A DNA stretch of 64,000 bases from Chthoniobacteraceae bacterium (GTDB lineage: Bacteria > Verrucomicrobiota > Verrucomicrobiia > Chthoniobacterales > Chthoniobacteraceae): positions 1 to 64,000 of the forward strand of contig CANJZW010000004.1 in NCBI GenBank assembly GCA_947479475.1. Direction: 5' to 3'. Numbering within the stretch: the first letter of the stretch is position 1; every line of letters begins with the position of its first letter. A model generated the notes under the pieces. It was not told where the DNA came from. It saw nothing but the letters and a program-made list of their open reading frames with translations, and did not search any database. The position numbers and the translations under genes were made by a program. Positions 42,125 through 51,119 of the stretch are shown in pieces.

Positions 42125-45100
42125 ATGAACACTGCCCCCACAGCCACTCGCCGAAACGCCCTCGCCACTCTCGCCGCCACCCTCGGCGGAGGCTTGGCCG
42201 CCCCTCTCTTCGCACAAACGCAAAGTGCTCAGAAGCCTGCGCTGCCGGTGACTCCTAAACCCTCGTTTCCAAAACCCACGCTGCACGTTTATTCCGACTA
42301 CGGCTGGCTTCGCGGGTTTAATTACATCATGCCCTGGGGAGCACGCATCGAGGACGGCTGGTGGTTTTATGACGGCAGAAAAATGCGCGGGGATATGGCG
42401 CTCGCGCGTTCGGTGCATGCCAACGCAATCCGCCTGTGGATCGACTACAGCGTCTGGTACCGCGATCCCGAGAAAGTGACGGCCAGCTTTTTGGATGCGA
42501 TTGCCGCGATCGACGAGAACGGGATGAAAGCCATGCCATGCCTCTTCAACCGCTGGGTGGGCGGACGCCACGACTACGGCGGCACGCACACTGAAAATAT
42601 AAGGCCGAACATGCCGGAGCAGCTCGACTACGTTCGCGCTCTGGTCACTCCGCTCGCAAATGATCCGCGCGTGTTCTGCTGGGATCTTTGCAACGAGCCG
42701 CAGGGTGGCGCGGATCCCACATTCAAAGCTTTCAGCGAAGAACTCAGTCTGCGCGAGTATCGCTGGCTGGCGGCCATCGCCGACACGGTGAAAAAAAGCG
42801 GCGCACGTCAGCCTGTGACCATTGGCACGATGAACGGCACCAATATCACGTTCTACGCACCGCTTGTGGATGTGCTTTGCTCCCATCCTTATGCCCGCGA
42901 CCGTGCGGGCTTGGAGAAACTCATCGCAGGCTATCGCGTGATGGTGGCTGAGGAGCAGAAGCCCATGCTGGTAAATGAATGCGTTCCCGGCAGTGAAAAA
43001 GACGAAGTGCGTGCCGAAACGCACCGCTACTACCTGGAACAGCTCGGCGCCGCCGGACTCGGTTGCATGCCGTGGAGCATCCGGGAGGGACTCCACGTCG
43101 CCGCCCGCCGCGACCGTATGGACGGCAACGGCATCGACAACAAGGGTTACCATCCGACTTTCAACGCCGACGGCACCCTGCGTGCCGGCCACGAGTGGAT
43201 GCGGGACGCGCCCTCGCTTCGCGCTCCTTGGGAAAAGTCACAGCCCACGGAACGCTCAATACATCCGACACGAAACCGTTCTCAAGAAATGAATCAACAC
43301 ACATCCATGGCGACTAGTTTCACGTTTCTCGCCGCCCTACTGCTCGCACCGATGGCCGTCCTGCACGCGGGATCACTCGACGTCGTTCAAGACGGAAGGG
43401 TCATCAACCTTGTGCATCCCGAACCGGTGCACGCCTACTCGAGCAGGAACGGCGCGCTGGAACTGCGTGATGCGCGCAAGGTATTCGCGCTGGACGCAAA
43501 GCTGGGCAACGACTTCACCGTGAGGGCACGGATGCGTATCGATAACGCGAGGACTTCTGCTGCTGCCGTGGTCTTTGATGAGCGGGACCTCTTTCTCTTC
43601 GGGGGTTCTGCCGGGAAGATGCTGTTCCAGGCTGCAAGGTTCAAAGGCGCGAAGCTCGACCGACCCGCGCCGCAGGTGGTGCTGGATGGGAAGATGTTCG
43701 ATCTGGAGATCACGCGCTCGGCGTCGGCGTTCGTGATCCGCATTGATGGCGAGAGCATTGTGGAGGTGAAGGACAAGGTGCCGGAGATCCGTTCACTCGG
43801 CCTGCGCCCATGGGGCGGCGTGATGTGGATTGAGTCGCTAGGCATCACGGGTGATGTTGAAAAGGACAACAAGGCCGAGACGCTGCGCACCGATGTCGTC
43901 AGCGTGGATCCGGAACGCAACCCGAAAAACGCGGGCGTAGAGCAGCGTGCGCTGTGGGCCGAGCATTTGAGCAAGCTGCCTCGCATTGATTTGTCAGATA
44001 AAATCCAGCGCACGGTGCTTGCCCAGGGCATCAAGGAGGACGGAAAACACTCTCCCGATGGCTATTGGGCGCATCCCACAACAACCATGCTCGCCGATGG
44101 GAAAACACTCTTCGCGGTGTGGACCTATTACCACGGCGGTCACGCGGGGCCAATGGCCCGCAGTGATGACGGCGGCGTGACCTGGAAGCGGCTTGATGAT
44201 TCGCTGCCTCCGAATTATTGGAACTTCAGAAACTGTCCGAGCATCTACCGCCTCACCGATCCGCAGGGGAAGGAACGGCTCTGGGTGTTTGCCATGCGCA
44301 CAGCGCGGTGCAATTCAGAAGCCGATACCCGTGATTTCACGGGCCGTCTCGAGGGCTACATGCCGCGCATCGTCAGTGAGGATGCTGGCAAGACGTGGAA
44401 AGAGGCTCCGCCGCTAGGGAGTTTTGAGCGTGAAAGCCCGTGGCGCTGCGTGATGACGTTCTCGAGCATTGTACGGCTTCGGGATGGCAGTTACCTCGGC
44501 CAGTTTCATCGCTTCAAAAGCCCTGTGAACGACGACCACTACCAGGTCATGCAGAGCATCACTCGCGACGGCGGCCTTACCTGGAACCAGCCGAACGTAG
44601 CTTTTGACGGGGAAACGATGGAGCGAAAAAAGCCCTGCGAACCGTATGTCTTCCGTTCACCGGACGGCGCCGAATTGTGCTGTCTGATGCGCGAGAACTG
44701 GCGCAGCGGTACGAGCCTTGTGATGTTCAGCCGCGACGAAGGCCAGACGTGGAGCCGGCCGGCGGACTCGCCGTGGGGCCTCAGCGGCGACCGGCACCAG
44801 CATGTGCAGCTCCCCGATGGCCGCCTGCTTTTTGTGTTCCGGGACAGCGCTCCGCAGTTCCGTGACGAGGTGAAAACCGGGCCGCTGCGCTACTTCCGCA
44901 TGGATGGCTTTGTCGGCTGGGTCGGCACCTATGACGACCTCAAGCATGGCCGTCCCGGCCAATACGCACTGCGTTTGCTGCCCCGCCTCGGTGACACAGG
45001 TTATCCCAGCCTGCATCACCTCGCCGACGGCACGCTGGTCGCCACCACCTACGGCGTGCTCGTTGCGGGGGAGAAGCCCTCCATTGTCAGCCTCCGGTTT

Positions 45101-45160
45101 AAGATGGAGGAACTCGACGCCCTCGCCAGGAAGGAAACCCCCGACACAAAAGCTCCATGA
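42125..45160 (+). CDS. GH5-like glycosidase fused in frame to a sialidase-type protein
   Basis: A 1011-residue open frame. Residues 1-~380: twin-arginine type leader ('TRRNALATLAATLGG') and a GH5/GH-A TIM barrel with acid/base in 'CWDLCNEPQGG' and nucleophile-type Glu in 'MLVNECVPG'. From Met ATG at 43289 a second, complete signal peptide follows ('FTFLAALLLAPMAVLHAG'), then a jelly-roll domain and a sialidase propeller with SDDGGVTW, SEDAGKTW, TRDGGLTW and SRDEGQTW. Two secreted proteins thus share one frame with no stop between; the upstream stop may have been lost, or translation may restart at 43289. The downstream gene overlaps as ATGA. Confidence 0.85.
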   Translation: MNTAPTATRRNALATLAATLGGGLAAPLFAQTQSAQKPALPVTPKPSFPKPTLHVYSDYGWLRGFNYIMPWGARIEDGWWFYDGRKMRGDMALARSVHANAIRLWIDYSVWYRDPEKVTASFLDAIAAIDENGMKAMPCLFNRWVGGRHDYGGTHTENIRPNMPEQLDYVRALVTPLANDPRVFCWDLCNEPQGGADPTFKAFSEELSLREYRWLAAIADTVKKSGARQPVTIGTMNGTNITFYAPLVDVLCSHPYARDRAGLEKLIAGYRVMVAEEQKPMLVNECVPGSEKDEVRAETHRYYLEQLGAAGLGCMPWSIREGLHVAARRDRMDGNGIDNKGYHPTFNADGTLRAGHEWMRDAPSLRAPWEKSQPTERSIHPTRNRSQEMNQHTSMATSFTFLAALLLAPMAVLHAGSLDVVQDGRVINLVHPEPVHAYSSRNGALELRDARKVFALDAKLGNDFTVRARMRIDNARTSAAAVVFDERDLFLFGGSAGKMLFQAARFKGAKLDRPAPQVVLDGKMFDLEITRSASAFVIRIDGESIVEVKDKVPEIRSLGLRPWGGVMWIESLGITGDVEKDNKAETLRTDVVSVDPERNPKNAGVEQRALWAEHLSKLPRIDLSDKIQRTVLAQGIKEDGKHSPDGYWAHPTTTMLADGKTLFAVWTYYHGGHAGPMARSDDGGVTWKRLDDSLPPNYWNFRNCPSIYRLTDPQGKERLWVFAMRTARCNSEADTRDFTGRLEGYMPRIVSEDAGKTWKEAPPLGSFERESPWRCVMTFSSIVRLRDGSYLGQFHRFKSPVNDDHYQVMQSITRDGGLTWNQPNVAFDGETMERKKPCEPYVFRSPDGAELCCLMRENWRSGTSLVMFSRDEGQTWSRPADSPWGLSGDRHQHVQLPDGRLLFVFRDSAPQFRDEVKTGPLRYFRMDGFVGWVGTYDDLKHGRPGQYALRLLPRLGDTGYPSLHHLADGTLVATTYGVLVAGEKPSIVSLRFKMEELDALARKETPDTKAP

Positions 45161-45909
45161 AAACGCTAAAACCATCTGGCTCTTTGGTGTTTCTAGCCCC
45201 CCGCAAAGGTGTCTCTATTCTTAACGCAACCCTGCTCTGGCTTTCAGCGGGCGTACTTCTCGCAGAGCCGACTCTGATCTTTTCCGATGATTTCAACCGC
45301 GAGGAGGTCTCGTCAGAAAGGGAGGAGGTGGGCAACGGGTGGACGACGAACACGCAGAGAAGAGCGCCGGGAAAACGGCAGGCCGTATTGAAGGATGGCG
45401 CATTGCTACTGGCCACGGATCCGGCCGCCAAGCACGTGGTGGTGGCGTTCCATGAGACCTCCTTTTCCGATGGCATTCTTGAGCTCCGGTTCCTGCGCCC
45501 CGCTGATGGAACCCTCGGCGTCGCTTTTTCGGATCCCGAGTGCAAGAACGTTCACGCTGGCCACTTGTTGGTGTTGAGGCTGCTTCCGGATTCTCTGACC
45601 CTGACGGATTTGAAAACGGGATCGGCGGATCTCAACATACTGGCCAAGCTCAAGGAGGGGAAACGCGATGCCGAACTGGACGCGCTTTTGAAGGCCAAAA
45701 CAAAAAGTTTTCCACTTCTGCTCACGGCAAACCAGTGGCACGTGCTGCGGCTTCAAGTAGTGGGACAGACCATGACGGCATTTGTGGACGACGCAGAAGT
45801 AGGATCGATCACGAGCCCGGGTGTTGGGCATCCCCACAAACGGGTGCTGGAGATCAGCAACAACAAGCCCGTTCGGATCGACGACGTGAAAATCTGGAAC
45901 CTCCCCTAG
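45157..45909 (+). CDS. Secreted concanavalin-like (DUF1080/LamG-like) protein
   Basis: 250 residues; signal peptide after an unusually long basic N-terminus, ending near 'SAGVLLAEP'. The mature part starts 'LIFSDDFNREEV' and ends with 'KRVLEISNNKPVRIDDVKIW', the opening and closing strands of a concanavalin-like sandwich. Likely glycan binding or a DUF1080-like hydrolase role. Its ATG overlaps the stop of the fusion gene (ATGA), and its stop is two bases from the next start, so it is firmly in the operon. Confidence 0.75.
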   Translation: MKTLKPSGSLVFLAPRKGVSILNATLLWLSAGVLLAEPTLIFSDDFNREEVSSEREEVGNGWTTNTQRRAPGKRQAVLKDGALLLATDPAAKHVVVAFHETSFSDGILELRFLRPADGTLGVAFSDPECKNVHAGHLLVLRLLPDSLTLTDLKTGSADLNILAKLKEGKRDAELDALLKAKTKSFPLLLTANQWHVLRLQVVGQTMTAFVDDAEVGSITSPGVGHPHKRVLEISNNKPVRIDDVKIWNLP

Positions 45910-45911
45910 TC

Positions 45912-47963
45912 ATGAGATTACTTTTATTCTCCCTCGTTTGTTTTTTTGCAGTCGCACTGACCCCCTTGCTGTATGCGAGTGAACCGCACGCTCCGGCACT
46001 TTCCGATTTTCTCGAACAGCACTGCACCGCGTGTCATAACCCGGAAAAGCTCAAGGGAAAAATCAACCTCAAGCCGATGTCCGCCTCTGCCGCACATTCG
46101 GATGCGGACCTTTTAGAGCGGGTGATGGACGTAATCTCATCCGGGGAAATGCCTCCGGAGGAAAAGCCCCGGCCTTCGCAGGCGGATGTCGGCTCCGTTT
46201 TGGTGCATCTGCGCAAAATTCTTAGCGCTGCGCGCTTGAGAGATGGGATCACTCCCGATGACCCGGGCAGGGGCAACGACGTGGATCATTCCGCACTTTT
46301 CACCGAACCGGAGGTGCGAAAGGCTGCCGCGCCCTCGCGACTCTGGCGGATGAGTCCGCACCTTTTCATGCAAAGGGCGAATGCGCTGACTCAAAACCGG
46401 CTGTTCCTTTATCCGAACCGGAACCTCGGCAAGGACGCGCTTCATCCGGCCTTGAGTTACTTGGCTCCTCCTCACGCATTCCGAGACCATGCAGGTATTC
46501 ACCGCCTCGAGGGCACAACCACCGAACTGCTTTTTGACGTTTGCTGGCAGATAGCCGGGCTGCAGGTGGCTCCTGCGAAACCTGCCCGCCCGCTGCCGGC
46601 GTTTGAAGTGCTGTTGTCTGCTGCAGAGCCGGATGATGCGGCGTGGGAGGGCGCGATCCGGGAGCAGTTCAATGTGTCCATGCGGCGCGCACCGCGGACG
46701 GATGAGATTTCCGGTCTTGTCCGGCTGGCGAGGGCGACTGAATCCGGGGGTACGCGGGCCCTCGCATTGCAGACCCTGCTTGCGGCCGTCCTGCTCAAGC
46801 CCGATGCGGTGTACCGCTACGAGATCGGCCGGGGTGAACCCGACGAGATTGGACGCGTGATGCTAGCTCCCCACGAATTGATGCATGCCGTTGCTTACGC
46901 CCTCACAGACTTTGCACCGGACGAACCCTTGCGGCGAGCTGTGGCCGAGGGAAGGTTCACAACGCGCAAAGACGTGGAGCGGGAGGTCAAGCGCGTGATT
47001 GAAACAACCGATGCCGCGATGCCTCGGTTGCTGCGCTTCTTCCAAGAGTATTTTGAGTACCCCCGCGCCACGGATGTCTTCAAGGACACGCGGCCCATGG
47101 GGCTTTCCCAGGCGGTCTACCGCATCGAAGATGCTGATGCGTTTGTGCGGTGGATACTCCGGGAGGACCGGGATGTCCTCAAAAGGCTGCTGACTGAGGA
47201 CCGTTATTTCATGGGAACCGACGTGCTGGCGAATGTGCCGAACCATGTCCGGCGTTTCAGCGGTTACTTGTTTGCCGACTATGGTTTTCAAAAGGACACC
47301 ACGTGGTCCTCCGAGTGGAAGACCAAACCGACGACGCCCCCTGTGGGCAAGCGTGCCGGCATGTTGACTCACCCGGCGTGGCTGCTGGCTTTTTCTGACA
47401 ACGAGAAGAGCCAGGCAATCCAGCGAGGTCGCTGGATTCGCACCAAGCTGCTGGGTGGAACCGTTCCCGAGACTCCCATCGGAGTGGATGCGAAACTTCC
47501 CACTGACTCCGAGCTGACGTTGCGCGAGAAGATGGAAAAAGTGACCCACGCAGACTATTGCTGGCGCTGTCACCAGCGGATGGATCCGCTGGGCCTGCCG
47601 TTGGAGCAGTTTGACGATTTCGGGCGCTGGCGGGAGGAAGAAAAAGGAAAACCCGTGGTGACCACGGGAGAAATCCGGATCGGGGATCCCGCGTTGGACG
47701 GCCCTGTGAAAGACCCGTTTGAAATGATGGAGAGGCTTGCCCGCTCCGAGCGTGTCGAGCAGGTGTTCGTGCGCCACGCGTTCCGGTATTTTCTTGGCCG
47801 CAACGAAACCCTCGATGATTCGCCCACGCTGATTGACGCGCACCGGGCCTACCGCGCGAAGGGCGGAAGCATGAAAGCGCTGGTGGCTTCGCTGTTGATC
47901 TCAGACTCCTTCCTCCTCCGCCAACAACCCACGTCCAAAGACAGGCAATCCACTGCTCAATGA
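45912..47963 (+). CDS. Planctomycete-type cytochrome c / DUF1588-DUF1592 family protein
   Basis: 683 residues from the ATG at 45912 with a signal peptide. It has an N-terminal haem motif CTACHNPEKLKG (planctomycete cytochrome C type) and a C-terminal DUF1588-like region with 'YCWRCHQRMDPLGLPLEQFD', a second CxxCH. The middle corresponds to the DUF1592-type helical part. Such proteins are usually paired with a DUF1552 protein, as here: the next gene overlaps it by four bases. They are periplasmic; function unknown, probably redox or secretion-linked in carbohydrate use. Confidence 0.88.
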   Translation: MRLLLFSLVCFFAVALTPLLYASEPHAPALSDFLEQHCTACHNPEKLKGKINLKPMSASAAHSDADLLERVMDVISSGEMPPEEKPRPSQADVGSVLVHLRKILSAARLRDGITPDDPGRGNDVDHSALFTEPEVRKAAAPSRLWRMSPHLFMQRANALTQNRLFLYPNRNLGKDALHPALSYLAPPHAFRDHAGIHRLEGTTTELLFDVCWQIAGLQVAPAKPARPLPAFEVLLSAAEPDDAAWEGAIREQFNVSMRRAPRTDEISGLVRLARATESGGTRALALQTLLAAVLLKPDAVYRYEIGRGEPDEIGRVMLAPHELMHAVAYALTDFAPDEPLRRAVAEGRFTTRKDVEREVKRVIETTDAAMPRLLRFFQEYFEYPRATDVFKDTRPMGLSQAVYRIEDADAFVRWILREDRDVLKRLLTEDRYFMGTDVLANVPNHVRRFSGYLFADYGFQKDTTWSSEWKTKPTTPPVGKRAGMLTHPAWLLAFSDNEKSQAIQRGRWIRTKLLGGTVPETPIGVDAKLPTDSELTLREKMEKVTHADYCWRCHQRMDPLGLPLEQFDDFGRWREEEKGKPVVTTGEIRIGDPALDGPVKDPFEMMERLARSERVEQVFVRHAFRYFLGRNETLDDSPTLIDAHRAYRAKGGSMKALVASLLISDSFLLRQQPTSKDRQSTAQ

Positions 47964-49339
47964 AATCACCATCTCTGAACCGCCGTCACTTTCTCAAAAA
48001 CCTGAGCCTTGGTGCGAGTGCGACCGTGCTTGGTCCCGTGCTGGAGCGCATCTGCCTCGGGGCGGAAGGAAAAATGGGGCCTCTCCGTTTTCTATTTGTC
48101 CTGGAGGGTAACGGACTTCCTCCAAAACAACTACAACCTCAGGAAATTCCCTTTGTCCCTCGCGAAAACCGGGACTGTTTTTCTAGCACACCGCTAACGG
48201 GCCTGACCCTGCCCGCATCTTTGGCGCCGGTGGAATCGTTCCGGGACCGGATGACCATCATTCAAGGATTGTCCGGCCGCATGTGTAGCGGGGGACATTC
48301 CTGCGATCACGGTGCCTTGGGCGCCTATCACGCGAACGGGGGGCGTGCCATCCGGGGGGCCACAATCGACTCGATGCTGGGTCAACACCGGCAGGGCATT
48401 TTTCAAAGCATTGCCCTCGGAATCTCCAGTGAAGTGGACAAGGCCATCGACTTCAACTGCACTGCGCTCAAATCTGGACAAAGCCTCGCGACCATCCTGC
48501 ACCCGGCGATTGCGTACCGTAAACTGTTCGGTGTGGTTTCCCGAAATGAGGCGGGAGCGTCTTTTCAGGCCCAGAGCAGACTGCTCGACCACATGCAGGC
48601 TGAAATCCGGAGTGCTAGGAAGGAACTCGGTGCGATCGAAAAGGAGAAACTCGATGCATACCTTGGGGCATTTGAGTCGATTGCACGCACCTCGAACCGG
48701 TTGGTGGAAGCCCGCGAATCCCTGGGTGCCATCGCCCCTGCCGCAGCAGACAAATATCAGTCAAAAGTAGAAACCGACCGTCTGGATGCACAGTTTGAGT
48801 TGGCAACCGCAGCGTTGATTGGCGGGATTACCAACAGCGCCACGATCGCATCAGGAGTGGGTACACCAAACTTCAACGTGACGTTTGGTGGACTTGGGAT
48901 TCAGGAATCCAAGCATGTCATCGGGCACGCGCTTTATCTTGCGGACGATCACACGCGCTGGGAGATGTCTGAAAAGATCCGCGCGTTCCACTTCAGCCTC
49001 ATCGCCCGCACGATGCGGGCCCTCGCGAATGTGCCCGAAGGAAACGGCACAATGCTCGACCGCACGGTCATCCTGTATCTCAGCGACAACGCGGAGACGC
49101 ACCACAGCACCTGCTATGAATGGCCTTTTGTGCTGTTTGGAGGGCCCGAGGCACGTCTGCAGCGCGGCGGGCGGATCGTGCATTACCCGGACTACGGCAA
49201 GCCCGGGCACAAAACCATCAACACCCTTTACAACACGCTCCTTCACGCCAGCGGAAGTCCCCGTGACGACTTTGGACGGCTCGATCCAAATCTTGATCCT
49301 CATATGCACAGGGGTCCGCTTAGTGAGATCCTCGCGTAG
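47960..49339 (+). CDS. DUF1552 family secreted protein
   Basis: 459 residues. It starts with a twin-arginine-type leader 'NRRHFLKNLSLGASATVLG'. The body has 'FLFVLEGNG', 'SGGHSCDHGALGAYHANG' and 'VILYLSDNAETHHS', similar to the DUF1501/1552 group with an alkaline-phosphatase-like or sulfatase-like fold. ATGA overlap with the preceding DUF1588-type gene shows they are made together. Exported folded by Tat, it may carry a metal or cofactor. Function not established. Confidence 0.88.
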   Translation: MKSPSLNRRHFLKNLSLGASATVLGPVLERICLGAEGKMGPLRFLFVLEGNGLPPKQLQPQEIPFVPRENRDCFSSTPLTGLTLPASLAPVESFRDRMTIIQGLSGRMCSGGHSCDHGALGAYHANGGRAIRGATIDSMLGQHRQGIFQSIALGISSEVDKAIDFNCTALKSGQSLATILHPAIAYRKLFGVVSRNEAGASFQAQSRLLDHMQAEIRSARKELGAIEKEKLDAYLGAFESIARTSNRLVEARESLGAIAPAAADKYQSKVETDRLDAQFELATAALIGGITNSATIASGVGTPNFNVTFGGLGIQESKHVIGHALYLADDHTRWEMSEKIRAFHFSLIARTMRALANVPEGNGTMLDRTVILYLSDNAETHHSTCYEWPFVLFGGPEARLQRGGRIVHYPDYGKPGHKTINTLYNTLLHASGSPRDDFGRLDPNLDPHMHRGPLSEILA

Positions 49340-49499
49340 TCGGCGGGGTTATTTGTTGAAACCACTTGTTATGATGTTCCGCACACAACTCAGACCCTTG
49401 ACGATCTTAGGCGCGGTCTGTGAGGCAACGCCGCGTCAGGCTCACACGCGGCTGCGCTGACGCTGAGCGCTGCAAGTTTTTGGCTTCGCAACAAAGGAA
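49340..49499. other. Longest gap inside the locus
   Basis: 160 bases. A 7-bp perfect inverted repeat GCGTCAG/CTGACGC (49433-49439 and 49457-49463) is followed about 12 bases later by five T. It could be a weak terminator or attenuator dividing the locus in two transcripts. No convincing promoter was found. Confidence 0.35.
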
Positions 49500-51104
49500 A
49501 TGATGAAACATAACCTCCTTTTCTTTTCCCCGCTGCTGTTCGCGCTCCTGGCTGCGATTCACGCTGCTGGCACCAGTTCTGACGCCACCCTCGAAAGTCG
49601 CGGGCTGCCGCGAATCCTGTTCAACAACGACAGTGATGACTTGAAGTGGCCCGCCTACCCGCAGCATCACGACAGCGTCTGGGTGCCTGCGGGCAAACCG
49701 ATTCCTTTACCATCCATCCGCACTCCCGAGGACTACCTTGCGCTGCGCATTGGACCGCTCGCAAAGAAGACCGAGGTTGCCGGGCTCGCCTATTGCGGCA
49801 ACTTCGGCCTGCCCATCTGGGAAATGAAACGCGACCCCATTGCCGCACTTGGGGACGATCCGCTTCAACCGATCCTCCAGTTCTGGAAGCGTGATGGACG
49901 CACTTTTTTCTTTTCGATGCGCATGAACGACAAGCATCACGCCTACTTCAACTGGGCGCATCTTTGGGATGATTTCCGGCGCACGCACCGGTATTGGTTT
50001 CTTCAGCCACCCTCGGATGCCGAGTGGAAGGACGAAGTCCTCCCCTGGCTGAATGACCCGGCCCGACCTGGTCCACAAGAAATGTGGGCAAAAGTGCAAA
50101 CACAGCCTGAGGCTCTGCGAGCGGGTCCAAACCGCGAGGCGAACGGCGAGAAGCTGCTCTACGACTACTCCAAGGAGGAAGTCCGCAGCCACTATCTCGC
50201 GATCCTGCGCGAGGCCTGCCGACGCTACGACCTCGACGGCGTGGAGCTGGATTGGCTTCGCTATCCGAAGTTCTTCCGAGATGGTGAGGTCAATGCCGCC
50301 GTCCTCACGGAGTTTGTCCGCGACGCGCGCAGCATCCTCGATGAAGCCGCGAAACGTCGCGGGCACGCGCTGCGCCTCGTCACCCGCGTCCCCGATAGCC
50401 CCGCACGCACGACGGAACTCGGTCTCGATGTCGAGGCCTGGCTAAAGGCCGGATGGATCGACGCCGTCATCGCTGGTAACGGCTTTACCTTTGGTTCAAA
50501 CGCACTCGACGAGTGGGTCACCCTCGCGCACCGGCATCGCGTGCCCGTTTATGGAGTGATCGAGCGGATGCCGCGCGGCTTCGCCCGCTACGGCTCGCCG
50601 GAAACGCTGCGTGCCGCCGCCGCCACGCTTTGGGCGCGGGGAGCGGATGGTCTTTACACCTTCAATTTCTACAACACCGCCGAATACCCGCTCCTCGCCG
50701 AGCTATCCGACCCAGCGAGGCTCGCGCACTTGCCGAAAGAATTTTTCGTTGATGCGTACAGCGTCACCAACAACGGCACCGTGAGCAAGACGCCCTTGCC
50801 ATTGGACCTTAAGGCCAGCATCCCCGCCACCACACACTTGTTCATTGCGGATGATCCAGCAATGGCCACGGAAACCAGCCTCGAAATCGTTTTCAAAGCC
50901 GAAGGCGAGTTCGAGCCACCTGTGACGACACTCAATGGTCAGCCGTTCCACGAGCTGAAATCCACGCGCAGCAAATTCGACCTCACGCTCACTCTTTCTT
51001 CCACCGCGTTGAAACAAGCACTCAAACGGGGCACCAACGACTTCACCTTCACCTCACCAGCAACTGTGACGCTCACCTCGTTGAGCGTGCGCGTGGTGCC
51101 CTGA
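49500..51104 (+). CDS. Secreted GH-like TIM-barrel protein, copy 1
   Basis: 534 residues; two ATGs in a row (49500, 49503). The signal peptide ends around 'AAIHAAG'. The mature start 'GLPRILFNNDSDDLKWPAY' is shared with the gene at 63552. The central part looks like a glycoside-hydrolase-type TIM barrel: 'YDLDGVELDWLRYPKFF' (an acidic pair at a strand end), 'GWIDAVIAGNG' and 'GADGLYTFNFYN'. The last ~110 residues form a beta domain. It resembles GHL-type (GH10-like or DUF4015-like) proteins, but I cannot name a family with certainty. Likely a secreted glycosidase of the locus. Confidence 0.75.
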   Translation: MMKHNLLFFSPLLFALLAAIHAAGTSSDATLESRGLPRILFNNDSDDLKWPAYPQHHDSVWVPAGKPIPLPSIRTPEDYLALRIGPLAKKTEVAGLAYCGNFGLPIWEMKRDPIAALGDDPLQPILQFWKRDGRTFFFSMRMNDKHHAYFNWAHLWDDFRRTHRYWFLQPPSDAEWKDEVLPWLNDPARPGPQEMWAKVQTQPEALRAGPNREANGEKLLYDYSKEEVRSHYLAILREACRRYDLDGVELDWLRYPKFFRDGEVNAAVLTEFVRDARSILDEAAKRRGHALRLVTRVPDSPARTTELGLDVEAWLKAGWIDAVIAGNGFTFGSNALDEWVTLAHRHRVPVYGVIERMPRGFARYGSPETLRAAAATLWARGADGLYTFNFYNTAEYPLLAELSDPARLAHLPKEFFVDAYSVTNNGTVSKTPLPLDLKASIPATTHLFIADDPAMATETSLEIVFKAEGEFEPPVTTLNGQPFHELKSTRSKFDLTLTLSSTALKQALKRGTNDFTFTSPATVTLTSLSVRVVP

Positions 51105-51119
51105 ACAAGATGACCCGAA

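Noticed and set aside
42047-43192. 381-codon minus-strand frame
   Set aside because: Antisense shadow of the GH5-like domain, which has NEP and other motifs on the plus strand.
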